Shown: one piece after another, positions 1 through 6,722 of the stretch
Layout of the letters: the number at the start of each line of letters is the position of its first letter
Numbering within the stretch: position 1 is the stretch's first letter
From: Donghicola sp036139795
Lineage (GTDB): Bacteria > Pseudomonadota > Alphaproteobacteria > Rhodobacterales > Rhodobacteraceae
Length of the DNA stretch: 7,196 nucleotides
Assembly (NCBI GenBank): GCA_036139795.1
Contig: JAYZYX010000131.1
Coordinates: 1-7,196, forward strand
Reading direction: 5' to 3'
Made by a program: the position numbers and the translations under genes
The notes under the pieces: model-generated
Told to the model about the DNA's origin: nothing
Seen by the model: only the letters and a program-made list of their open reading frames with translations
Database searches by the model: none

Positions 1-1
1 G

Positions 2-649
2 GTCAGCTCTGCGGCGACAGGTGCCGAAATCCATGCAGCGATGGAGCGGTTCCGCATTGATCTGATCCTTCTGGATGTGATGCTGGGGGATGAAAGCGGG
101 CTGGATATCTGCGCCGATTTGCGCACCCAGCAGGATGTGCCGATCATCATCATCTCGGCCCTCAGTTCCGACAGCCAGCGGATGCAGGGCTATTCGGCGG
201 GGGCCGATGACTATGTGGCCAAGCCCTTCAATCCCGATCTGCTGGCCGCCCGCGTCAAGGCAGTGCTGCGGCGCGGGAACCGTGCGGCCTCTCTGACCTA
301 CCGGCGCTCGGCGGGACTATATCGGTTCGAGGGTTGGTCCTATGACGCCCGCACCGGCGAGGCCCGCGCCCCCGAAGGCTATCTGGTGCCTTTGTCGCGC
401 CGCGAATCCGCCCTGCTGAAGGCCCTGTTGGCGAACCCTCTGATCCCCCTGCGCCGTGAAGAGATCGCCGAGGCGCTGGACCCCGACCGCGACCCCGAAC
501 GGGCGATGGATGCCGCTGAAGGACGCGCCATCGACGTGCTTGTCGGACGCTTGCGCGGCAAGATCGAAAGCAACCCGAAAGACCCGCGATTGATCCGCAC
601 CGAAAGAGGTGTCGGCTATGTTCTGGCCTGTGAGGTGACGCAGGAATGA
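2..649 (+). CDS. OmpR-family two-component response regulator, 5' end missing
   Basis: DNA-binding half of a two-component system. The reading frame is open to the left edge, and the residues encoded at 2-40 (VSSAATGAEIHAA) continue the receiver fold. The ATG at 41 is therefore internal, and I estimate about 35-40 N-terminal residues are missing, including the acidic pocket. The receiver domain shows the phospho-acceptor aspartate in LILLDVMLG (codon 74-76), the switch serine in IIISAL (codon 155-157) and the conserved lysine in AKPFNP (codon 221-223). The rest, from about position 300, is a winged-helix effector with a recognition-helix region (RAIDVLVGRLRGKIE) and the terminal hairpin RGVGYVL, as in OmpR/PhoB proteins. 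The stop overlaps the next gene's start (ATGA, 646-649), so the two are almost certainly co-transcribed and translationally coupled. Family assignment is firm. The regulated genes and the signal cannot be read from the sequence. Confidence 0.95.
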   Translation, partial: VSSAATGAEIHAAMERFRIDLILLDVMLGDESGLDICADLRTQQDVPIIIISALSSDSQRMQGYSAGADDYVAKPFNPDLLAARVKAVLRRGNRAASLTYRRSAGLYRFEGWSYDARTGEARAPEGYLVPLSRRESALLKALLANPLIPLRREEIAEALDPDRDPERAMDAAEGRAIDVLVGRLRGKIESNPKDPRLIRTERGVGYVLACEVTQE

Positions 650-2070
650 ACCTGCTGGCCTCTCTTCGTGCCAAAACCGTTTTCTGGATCGCGATCAGCG
701 GGTTAGCGGGCGTTGTGACTGGCGGGATCTGGATATCGGATCAGGCCGCATGGCTGCGTCATCTGACGCGGGCCGAGACCACGGGCCAATTGCTTTACAG
801 CACACTTGTCTACAACGCGCCTTCGCCCGCAGATGTGCAGGTGGTCCACATCGGTCGCCCGCCCGAGACCAACCACAAGCTGTCGCAAATCTCGATCATC
901 GGGCATGAGCCTTCGCCGATTTCAGGCCCTCGGTTGCAGCTGGAACTCCACGATCCCAATCTGCGTTACGCCATCGGGGCGCTGCCCCCTGTCAGTGGAC
1001 CGGCTGAACAACTAGGGGCGATCACCCGCCAGATGGCACGCCTGTGCGGTGATCCCCGCCTGTTTGCCCGTGTCCCAAGCGAAGGCTGGGTAGAACTGCG
1101 TGCGCCTGAAATCTGGTCTTGCGAGGCTGCACCCACAGACAAACGTCTGCCGCTTGCCCTAATGTTCGTGCTGCTGCTCAGCACTGTGATCAGCCGCGCG
1201 ACCGAAGTGTCAGGCCGCTTTGGCAAACTGGCGCGGGTGTTTTCCGAAAACGGCACCGCGGGCAAAGCGCCCCTACCCGTCGAAGGCCCCTCAGAGCTGA
1301 CCGAAATCGCCGAAGCCCTGAACCAGCACATCGCCAGCGAACGGGAAACGTTGGAAAAACGGGCCGAGGCCCTGTCCGCCATCAGCCACGATCTTGGCAC
1401 CCCCGCCGCCCGCCTGAAACTGCGCACTGCTTTGATCGACGATCCGGACTTGCGCAGCCGCATGGAAGGCGACATTGACCAGATGATCGCCATGGTCGAA
1501 GGGGTGCTGTCCTTCACGCGCACGGAACTAGACGCCGAGCCCGCCCAACGCATGGCCCTGAGTTCTTTGGTCGAGGCGCTGGTGGACGACTACGCCGATC
1601 TGGGCCGCCCCGTCACCATGGCGCCAGTGCAGCTTTTGATGCCCGAAAGTCACCATTCCCTGTTTGGCGTGACGCCCCGCGCCCGCCGCAACCCCGCCGC
1701 GCAACAGCAGGTGCCGGACGCGAACCTGCGGGTTCTGATTTCGGGCCGTCCCATGGCGCTGGAACGGGCGATCACCAACCTGATTGAGAATGCCCTGCAC
1801 TACGGTCGCCGTGCCACTGTGCGGCTAGAGGCGCATTCGGAAACCGTATCGATTCTGGTTGAGGACGCGGGTGGCTCTGGCATGACCCCCGACGATATGG
1901 CGGCCCTGACGCGCCCGTTCCGTCGCGGGCAGAACGTGGGACCGACCAAAGGCCACGGGCTTGGGCTTTCAATCGTGCGCACAGTTGCCCGCCAGCACGG
2001 GGGCGATCTGACCTTTGAACAAGGGTCTAGCGGGTTGATTGCCCGTCTGGACCTCAAACGGGACAGTTAG
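646..2070 (+). CDS. Membrane sensor histidine kinase, partner of the upstream regulator
   Basis: A 474-residue sensor kinase expected to autophosphorylate on histidine and pass phosphate to the regulator before it. A membrane helix lies at about residues 11-30 and a second at about 167-183. They enclose a roughly 135-residue periplasmic domain with two cysteines (C134, C159) that could form a disulfide. A HAMP-like linker follows (about 184-235). The H-box is AISHDLGTPAARL with H248 as phospho-acceptor; D249 and T252 keep the HDxxT pattern of HisKA kinases with phosphatase activity. The ATP-binding domain has an N-box (NLIENALHYG, N378/N382), a G1-like box (EDAGGSGM, D407) and a G2 box (GHGLGLSIV, 436-444). 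Two oddities are visible. The G1 box carries one extra residue relative to the usual DxGxG spacing. A basic, Pro/Gln-rich stretch (about 327-361) sits between the dimerisation and ATPase domains. The start is fixed by the ATGA overlap. The stimulus is unknown. Confidence 0.95.
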   Translation: MNLLASLRAKTVFWIAISGLAGVVTGGIWISDQAAWLRHLTRAETTGQLLYSTLVYNAPSPADVQVVHIGRPPETNHKLSQISIIGHEPSPISGPRLQLELHDPNLRYAIGALPPVSGPAEQLGAITRQMARLCGDPRLFARVPSEGWVELRAPEIWSCEAAPTDKRLPLALMFVLLLSTVISRATEVSGRFGKLARVFSENGTAGKAPLPVEGPSELTEIAEALNQHIASERETLEKRAEALSAISHDLGTPAARLKLRTALIDDPDLRSRMEGDIDQMIAMVEGVLSFTRTELDAEPAQRMALSSLVEALVDDYADLGRPVTMAPVQLLMPESHHSLFGVTPRARRNPAAQQQVPDANLRVLISGRPMALERAITNLIENALHYGRRATVRLEAHSETVSILVEDAGGSGMTPDDMAALTRPFRRGQNVGPTKGHGLGLSIVRTVARQHGGDLTFEQGSSGLIARLDLKRDS

Positions 2071-2092
2071 GGCCGCGCTTTCACGAAAACCT

Positions 2093-2129
2093 CAGGCCCT
2101 AAGGGCTTGTCAGAACAGGTTATGCCTGT
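2093..2129. promoter_or_regulatory. Two small inverted repeats in the leader before the nucleoside hydrolase gene
   Basis: The 93-bp gap at 2071-2163 separates the kinase gene from the hydrolase gene. It holds a near-palindrome at 2093-2109 (GCCCT-A-AGGGC core, extended by C-G and A-T pairs around one G-T). It also holds a perfect 5-bp inverted repeat ACAGG-N5-CCTGT at 2115-2129. The first could fold as a 6-bp stem with a 5-nt loop, but no T-run follows, so it is not a standard intrinsic terminator. Either could be an operator for the hydrolase/acetyltransferase pair. Both are short enough to arise by chance, and I see no clear -35/-10 pair. Confidence 0.25.
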
Positions 2130-2154
2130 CACTGAAAGAGAAATTCGCACGACC

Positions 2155-2160
2155 GGAGGT
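2155..2160 (+). promoter_or_regulatory. Ribosome binding site that sets the nucleoside hydrolase start
   Basis: GGAGGT lies 3 nt before the ATG at 2164, a strong though close-set Shine-Dalgarno sequence. It favours 2164 over the in-frame TTG at 2107 and ATG at 2122. The protein starting at 2164 opens directly with the conserved family N-terminus. Confidence 0.8.
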
Positions 2161-2163
2161 CCC

Positions 2164-3105
2164 ATGTCCCCACGCAAGATCATCATCGACACCGATCCCG
2201 GTCAGGACGATGCCGTCGCCATTCTTCTGGCGCTTGGCAGCCCCGATGAGATCGAGGTGCTGGGGATCACCGCCGTGGCTGGAAACGTGCAACTGGCGCT
2301 GACCCAGAAGAACGCCCGCATTGTGTGTGAACTGGCAAACCGCGCCGACGTGCCCGTCTATGCGGGGTGCGAGGCGCCCATGGGCCGCACACTTGTGACC
2401 GCCGAACATGTGCATGGCAAAACCGGTCTGGACGGTCCCGATCTGCCCGATCCGGTGATGCCTTTGCAGGCTGAACATGGGGTGGATTTCATTATCGAAA
2501 CCCTGCGCAATGCGCCTTCGGGCGCCGTGACCCTGTGCCCTCTGGGGCCGCTCACCAACATCGCCACCGCGTTCAAACAAGCGCCAGATGTCATTGAAAA
2601 GGTGCAGGAAATCGTCCTGATGGGCGGTGCCTACTTTGAGGTTGGCAACATCACCCCCACAGCCGAGTTCAACATCTACGTGGACCCGCAGGCCGCCAAG
2701 ATCGTCTTTGACAGCGGCTGCCCGATCACCGTGATGCCGCTGGATGTGACCCATAAGGCGCTGGTGACCAAGCCCCGCAACGATGCTTTCCGCGCCCTTG
2801 GCACGCCTGTCGGCACCGCCGTTGCAGAGATGACCGACTTTTTCGAGCGGTTCGACAAGGAGAAATACGGCAGCCTCGGCGCGCCGCTACATGACCCTTG
2901 CGTGATCGCCTACCTGATCCGGCCCGAATTGTTCCAAGGCCGTCACATCAACGTCGAGATCGAGACCCAAAGCCCTCTGACCCTTGGCATGACTGTTGCG
3001 GACTGGTGGGGGGTCACCGACCGACCCGCCAACGCCATGTTCATGGGCGATGTGGACGCACAGGGCTTTTTCGACCTTCTGACAGAAAGGCTTGCCCGCC
3101 TATGA
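2164..3105 (+). CDS. Inosine/uridine-preferring nucleoside hydrolase (IUNH/Rih family)
   Basis: Cytoplasmic enzyme of 313 residues, the normal family length, predicted to hydrolyse the N-glycosidic bond of ribonucleosides to give ribose and free base for salvage. The N-terminus carries the family signature IIIDTDPGQDDA (residues 6-17), whose aspartates D9, D11, D15 and D16 include the Ca2+-binding, water-activating set. Other family elements are H84 in VHGKTG (equivalent by position to the base-side histidine of group I enzymes), PLGPLTNIA, the ribose-binding segment GNITPTAEFNIYVDPQ (161-176, with N162, E168 and N170), and LHDPCVIAYL (H243, D244), which supplies the distal Ca2+ ligand and the catalytic-site histidine. 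No signal peptide is present. All key residues seem intact. The purine/pyrimidine preference cannot be read reliably, so I give no Rih letter. The gene overlaps the next one by ATGA. Confidence 0.95.
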   Translation: MSPRKIIIDTDPGQDDAVAILLALGSPDEIEVLGITAVAGNVQLALTQKNARIVCELANRADVPVYAGCEAPMGRTLVTAEHVHGKTGLDGPDLPDPVMPLQAEHGVDFIIETLRNAPSGAVTLCPLGPLTNIATAFKQAPDVIEKVQEIVLMGGAYFEVGNITPTAEFNIYVDPQAAKIVFDSGCPITVMPLDVTHKALVTKPRNDAFRALGTPVGTAVAEMTDFFERFDKEKYGSLGAPLHDPCVIAYLIRPELFQGRHINVEIETQSPLTLGMTVADWWGVTDRPANAMFMGDVDAQGFFDLLTERLARL

Positions 3106-3551
3106 GCGCACAAATCAGTCTGGCCAAACCCGAGCATCTGAACGCCTTGCTGCCTTTGGTCGAAGCCTTCCACCAAGAAGTCGGCGTCGAGCAGGACAGC
3201 GAACACCGTCACGGGGCCATCGCACCTTTGCTGGACGGCAATCCCCTTGGGGCGGTGTACCTCTTTGGCCCCACCCGCGCGCCCATTGGCTATATGGTGA
3301 TGACCTTCACGTGGTCGGTCGAATTCGGCGGGATCGAGGCTGGCATTGACCAGATCTATGTGCGCCCCGCGATCCGCCGTCGTGGTCTGGCGTCCGAGGC
3401 GATCAACAGCATCGGACGCACCCTGCGTCAGGCCGGTGTCCGCGCGATCAGCCTTGAGGTGCGCCCTGACGATGCGGCCGCCATGCGCCTTTATGAAAAA
3501 TCCCTGTTCCATCCCCGCGAACGCTATCAAGCGATGACGCGTAAGCTCTAA
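3102..3551 (+). CDS. GNAT-family N-acetyltransferase
   Basis: A 149-residue single-domain GCN5-related acetyltransferase, a typical size for the family. It is predicted to move an acetyl group from acetyl-CoA to an amine on an unknown acceptor. Motif A is clear: strand 4 (GIDQIYVRP), then the pyrophosphate-binding loop RRRGLA (residues 92-97) and the following helix. Motif B is represented by ISLEVRPDDAAAMRLYEK near the C-terminus. The ATG at 3102 overlaps the hydrolase stop (ATGA). A weak AAAGG lies 11 nt upstream, so translation probably depends on coupling to the hydrolase gene. An upstream extension of this frame would lie inside the hydrolase gene and lacks GNAT sequence, so I reject it. 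The pairing suggests a shared operon, but a functional link to nucleoside metabolism is only an inference. Confidence 0.93.
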   Translation: MSAQISLAKPEHLNALLPLVEAFHQEVGVEQDSEHRHGAIAPLLDGNPLGAVYLFGPTRAPIGYMVMTFTWSVEFGGIEAGIDQIYVRPAIRRRGLASEAINSIGRTLRQAGVRAISLEVRPDDAAAMRLYEKSLFHPRERYQAMTRKL

Positions 3552-3598
3552 GTCGCCCTTTCAAAAGCTGTCTCGCCTTCCTAGGTATTGGGTAGATC

Positions 3599-3603
3599 AA
3601 GGA
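3599..3603 (+). promoter_or_regulatory. Ribosome binding site of selO
   Basis: AAGGA is separated by 8 nt from the ATG at 3612. It supports that start over the in-frame TTG at 3588, which has no comparable site. The 60-bp gap after the acetyltransferase gene shows no evident terminator or promoter, so selO may be read from the upstream operon. Confidence 0.7.
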
Positions 3604-3611
3604 TTTTGCCC

Positions 3612-5033
3612 ATGCCTCTGAATTTCGCCTTCGACAACAGCTATGCCCGCTTGCCGGACCGGTTCTTTGCCCGCCAGAACGCGGCCAAAGCCCCTGCGCC
3701 ACGCCTTTTGGCCTATAATGCGGCGCTGGCGGAAGAGTTGGATCTGGGGTCTGAGGCGAATGAAGCGGAACTGGCGCAGATTTTCTCTGGCAATGTGACA
3801 CCTGACGGCGCCGCCCCCTTGGCGCAGGCTTATGCGGGCCACCAGTTCGGTGGGTTTTCGCCGCAGCTCGGCGATGGCCGTGCGCTGCTGGTGGGTGAGG
3901 TCGTGGGCAAGGACGGCACGCGCTTTGACATTCAACTGAAAGGCTCGGGCCGTACGCCCTTTTCCCGTCGCGGCGATGGCAAGGCATGGCTGGGGCCGGT
4001 CCTGCGCGAATATGTGGTCTCTGAGGCGATGCATGCCCTTGGCGTGCCCACCACCCGCGCATTAGCGGCGGTTGCTACTGGCGACACAGTCCTGCGCCAA
4101 ACCGCACTGCCCGGCGCGGTTCTGACCCGCGTGGCGACCAGTCACCTGCGCATCGGCACCTTTCAGTATTTCGCCGTGCGCGATGACCGCGAGGCCCTGA
4201 AAACCCTGATGGATTACGCCATCGCCCGCCATGATCCTCAGGCGGACGGGCCTGCGGCCTTCCTGCAAGGCTGCATCGACCGGCAGGTTAAACTGATCCC
4301 GCAATGGATGGGCTTGGGCTTTATTCACGGGGTGATGAACACCGACAACTGCGCCATCTCGGGGCAGACGATCGACTATGGCCCTTGTGCCTTCATGGAT
4401 GATTTCCACCCGAATATGACCTTCTCATCGATCGATCATCAGGGGCGGTATAGCTATTCGAACCAGATGCATGTGCTGGTGTGGAACCTTGCGCAACTGG
4501 CCAGCGCCTTGGTTCCCCTGAACGCCGATGAGGACGCAGCAGTTGAGGATTACACTATCCGTATCAACAAGATGCCCGAGGCTCTTAAAGCGGAATGGCT
4601 GCGCGTTTTCTGCGCCAAGATCGGGATCAGCACGCCGCGCCCTGACGATCAAAAGCTGATCGAGCGGCTACTGGCGCTGATGGCCGCGAACCATTCCGAT
4701 TTCACCAACACCTTCCGCGCCTTGGTGGACGGGAACGCCCGCGACCAATTCAGCGACCGCGACGCCTTTGATCAGTGGGAGAAAGACTGGCAGGCCCGCA
4801 CCGCAGATGAGCCCGAGCCGCAGGCCCTGATGGCCCGCAGCAATCCGGTCTATATCCCGCGCAATCATCGGATCGAGCAAATGATCGACGCCGCGCTTGA
4901 AGGTGATCTTACCCCGATGCAGCGGCTGATGACGGTGTTGGCCAACCCTTACACCGTGCAAGACGGTGCCGAGGATTTGCGTCGTCCGCCCACGCCCGAA
5001 GAGGTGGTGCCGCAAACCTTCTGCGGCACCTGA
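3612..5033 (+). CDS. selO: Protein adenylyltransferase SelO (YdiU/UPF0061 family)
   Basis: Full-length pseudokinase-fold enzyme of 473 residues (E. coli SelO has 478). The family transfers AMP from ATP to Ser/Thr/Tyr of target proteins and is linked to redox homeostasis. The N-terminus FDNSYARLPDRFFAR is typical. The ATP-binding core shows QLKGSGRTPFSRRGDG with K110, then E133 in VLREYVVSEAMH. The active site is HGVMNTDN with D245 as predicted catalytic base and N246 and D255 (DYGPCAFMD) as metal ligands, matching E. coli D246, N247 and D256. The protein ends ...FCGT, so C471 occupies the third-from-last position that is selenocysteine in vertebrate SelO. The activation-loop position equivalent to E. 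coli C272 is F271 here, while C259 lies beside the DYG motif. No signal peptide is seen. The end lies 7 bp from the converging RTX gene. Confidence 0.96.
   Translation: MPLNFAFDNSYARLPDRFFARQNAAKAPAPRLLAYNAALAEELDLGSEANEAELAQIFSGNVTPDGAAPLAQAYAGHQFGGFSPQLGDGRALLVGEVVGKDGTRFDIQLKGSGRTPFSRRGDGKAWLGPVLREYVVSEAMHALGVPTTRALAAVATGDTVLRQTALPGAVLTRVATSHLRIGTFQYFAVRDDREALKTLMDYAIARHDPQADGPAAFLQGCIDRQVKLIPQWMGLGFIHGVMNTDNCAISGQTIDYGPCAFMDDFHPNMTFSSIDHQGRYSYSNQMHVLVWNLAQLASALVPLNADEDAAVEDYTIRINKMPEALKAEWLRVFCAKIGISTPRPDDQKLIERLLALMAANHSDFTNTFRALVDGNARDQFSDRDAFDQWEKDWQARTADEPEPQALMARSNPVYIPRNHRIEQMIDAALEGDLTPMQRLMTVLANPYTVQDGAEDLRRPPTPEEVVPQTFCGT
5006..5030. terminator. Perfect 9-bp hairpin over the last codons of selO, possible terminator element
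   Basis: GGTGCCGCA (5006-5014) and TGCGGCACC (5022-5030) are exact reverse complements around a 7-nt loop. The stem is GC-rich, spans the terminal Cys codon and ends just before the stop codon. No T-run follows on either strand, so it is not a canonical Rho-independent terminator. It lies at a convergent gene junction, where it could stabilise 3' ends or assist termination in both directions. Confidence 0.4.
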
Positions 5034-5035
5034 GG

Positions 5036-5053
5036 GCTGATCAGAGGATCAGC
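5036..5053. terminator. Perfect 7-bp hairpin in the selO/RTX convergent junction
   Basis: GCTGATC (5036-5042) and GATCAGC (5047-5053) pair around an AGAG loop. The stem covers the 3' part of the gap and the last codons and stop of the minus-strand RTX gene. It lies 5 bp after the first hairpin. Neither strand has a T-run after it. A role in bidirectional termination is inferred from position only. Confidence 0.4.
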
Positions 5054-6717
5054 AGATCGGCCAAGGCCGCTTGTCCCGTAAAGCCTTCCAATGTCACGGA
5101 CTGCTGGTCATCAATCTGGATTACAGTGTCCTCTGGTCCGACCGTAACGAAGGCTGTCATGAACGCCTGTTTATCGGTGATGTCGGTCACAGCCGAGAAA
5201 TCCAGCCGGTCCTGCCCCGTCAGATCTGTCACAACGTCGTGCCCGAACTGCGATGTGAAAACAAAGGTGTCCCCGCCCGCGCCACCGGTCATGGTGTCAT
5301 TGCCTGCTCCACCTATCAGGCGGTCCCGTCCGCCGCCGCCGAACAGCTTGTCATGGCCGCCGCCACCGTTCAGCAGATCGTTCCCTGCATCCCCGTAGAG
5401 AAAATCATGACCGCCGCGGCCCGCAATCTTATCGTTGCCGGCCTCGCCATAAATCCGGTCACGCCCGTGCGATCCGAAGATCTTGTCCGCCACGGTCGAG
5501 CCCACAAGCACCTCGATATTCGACAGCGTGTCGGTCCAGCCAAAGCCGTCCGTCACATTGCCTTGCAGGAGATCTGCGAAAATGCCCGATGCGCCGCCAC
5601 GTTCAAAGTCGGTGTCATAGCGCACCACATCCAGCCCGTCGCCACCTTCAAAATGGTCCGAGCCTCCAAGGCCGATAAAGCTGTTCCGCTTTGCATCGCC
5701 GATCAGTACATCGTCAAAGTGCGAGCCGATCACCTGCTCGATGTTGATCACCTTCTCAACGCGGCCTTCACCGTTGATCGCTTGGGATTTTGACAGATCG
5801 ACTGTGACGCCCGCAATCTCGGACCGGAACTCGGCAGTGTCAAAGCCCTTACCCCCGTCATAAAGATCGCGCCCCGTGCCCCCCGACAGCAGGTCAATCC
5901 CGTCGCCGCCGCGCAAAATATCGTTGCCCGCGCCGCCCGTCAGTTCATCCGCATGGGCACCACCGAACAGCCGGTCATGGCCATTGCCGCCAACAAGCTT
6001 GTCAAAGCCGTTACCGCCAATCAGATCATCGTTCCCGTTCTGGCCGTAGAGGAAATCGTTCCCGTTGCCACCGTTCAGCGTATCGTTGCCAGCCTGCCCC
6101 CAAGCCACGTCCTTGCCCACGCCCAGATTGTACAGATCATCAAATGCGGTGCCGTTCACCACATCGTTCTGGGTCTTGGTGTCATAGGCGATGTCATCCA
6201 GCGAAAAGACCGCAGCTGGTGCGAAAGGCCCTGTCTGGATTTCGGTGGCGAAAACATGATCCGCCAGCTCATTCCAATCAGCGATCGTGAAGGAAGTGCC
6301 GAAAACATCAGGGAAGTTCTGGTCCAGTGGCACGAGCAGCAGGGTCGAGCTGCCATCCCCATTGTCTTGCCCCATGAAGGCATAGTCGAACACCGCATCA
6401 GGGTAATTCGAAGATCCAGACAGCGTTCCCCGCTCAATCGACAGGTATCCGACCTCAAAGCGATCCAGACTCAGTTCACCGACAGTTCCCAGCGGGGCCG
6501 ACAGAACCTCGGCCGACCAAAGCGCGCCGCTTTGTTCAAACGCCGTGGTGTCGATATAGCGAAGCAAGCTATCGTTCCCCTGCTCTGCATAAGAATACTG
6601 GTAAGAAAAGGTCAGGTCCTGCGAGCCAGAAAGCGTCAGCGTCACCTGCTGCACATCTGTCAGTTGGGATTCGGCACTGTAGGTCAGCTGAATTGCCTGT
6701 ACTGTGTAGGCCGTCAT
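5041..6717 (-). CDS. RTX (haemolysin-type) calcium-binding protein, predicted type I secreted
   Basis: An acidic 558-residue protein predicted to be exported by a type I (ABC-MFP-TolC) system and to fold outside the cell on binding Ca2+. There is no N-terminal signal peptide. Residues 1 to about 190 form a non-repeat, beta-rich-looking domain that I do not recognise. Two arrays of GGxGxDxUx nonapeptides follow: ten units at 206-295 and eight at 414-485. They are separated by about 118 residues that include degenerate units (for example FDDVLIGDAKRNSFIGLGG). The last 70 residues (from DTFVFTSQFGHDVVTDL) resemble the usual post-repeat cap, and the protein ends in the hydrophobic ALADLLIL, consistent with an uncleaved C-terminal secretion signal. 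GGAG lies 5 nt before the start ATG. No catalytic motif such as a zinc-protease HExxH is visible, so toxin, enzyme, adhesin or surface-layer roles cannot be separated. No secretion genes are in the window. Confidence 0.92.
   Translation of the reverse strand: MTAYTVQAIQLTYSAESQLTDVQQVTLTLSGSQDLTFSYQYSYAEQGNDSLLRYIDTTAFEQSGALWSAEVLSAPLGTVGELSLDRFEVGYLSIERGTLSGSSNYPDAVFDYAFMGQDNGDGSSTLLLVPLDQNFPDVFGTSFTIADWNELADHVFATEIQTGPFAPAAVFSLDDIAYDTKTQNDVVNGTAFDDLYNLGVGKDVAWGQAGNDTLNGGNGNDFLYGQNGNDDLIGGNGFDKLVGGNGHDRLFGGAHADELTGGAGNDILRGGDGIDLLSGGTGRDLYDGGKGFDTAEFRSEIAGVTVDLSKSQAINGEGRVEKVINIEQVIGSHFDDVLIGDAKRNSFIGLGGSDHFEGGDGLDVVRYDTDFERGGASGIFADLLQGNVTDGFGWTDTLSNIEVLVGSTVADKIFGSHGRDRIYGEAGNDKIAGRGGHDFLYGDAGNDLLNGGGGHDKLFGGGGRDRLIGGAGNDTMTGGAGGDTFVFTSQFGHDVVTDLTGQDRLDFSAVTDITDKQAFMTAFVTVGPEDTVIQIDDQQSVTLEGFTGQAALADLLIL
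5263..5478 (-). repeat. RTX nonapeptide array 2 (eight 27-bp units)
   Basis: Eight consecutive nine-residue units (residues 414-485), from FGSHGRDRI to TGGAGGDTF. Each has the GxxGxDxU pattern that forms the calcium-binding parallel beta-roll. Most units match at protein rather than DNA level, so the array looks old rather than recently expanded. Confidence 0.85.
5833..6102 (-). repeat. RTX nonapeptide array 1 (ten 27-bp units)
   Basis: Ten consecutive nine-residue units (residues 206-295), beginning WGQAGNDTL, NGGNGNDFL, YGQNGNDDL and ending DGGKGFDTA. The sixth unit (FGGAHADEL) lacks the second conserved glycine. The ends of the array are degenerate, as is usual for a beta-roll. Confidence 0.88.
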
Positions 6718-6722
6718 AATCG

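Noticed and set aside
2107..2163. N-terminal extension of the nucleoside hydrolase from TTG at 2107 or ATG at 2122
   Set aside because: GGAGGT sits immediately before the ATG at 2164 and the conserved N-terminus begins there. The extension has no family sequence.
2110..2754. 214-codon minus-strand frame opposite the nucleoside hydrolase gene
   Set aside because: His/Gly-rich antisense product without homology, covering a strongly conserved enzyme on the other strand.
2898..3101. Upstream extension of the acetyltransferase frame
   Set aside because: It lies inside the hydrolase gene and encodes an Arg/Pro-rich shadow sequence. The GNAT fold begins at the ATG at 3102.
5006..5053. SECIS-like element for selenocysteine at the SelO C-terminus
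   Set aside because: The codon is TGC (Cys), not TGA, and the hairpin contains the codon rather than following it as bacterial SECIS elements do.
5071..5793. Long plus-strand open frame opposite the RTX gene
   Set aside because: It mirrors the glycine/aspartate repeats of the minus-strand gene. The product is low-complexity (VPSAAAEQL, IVAGLAINP) with no domain, and open antisense frames are expected opposite GC-rich RTX repeats.
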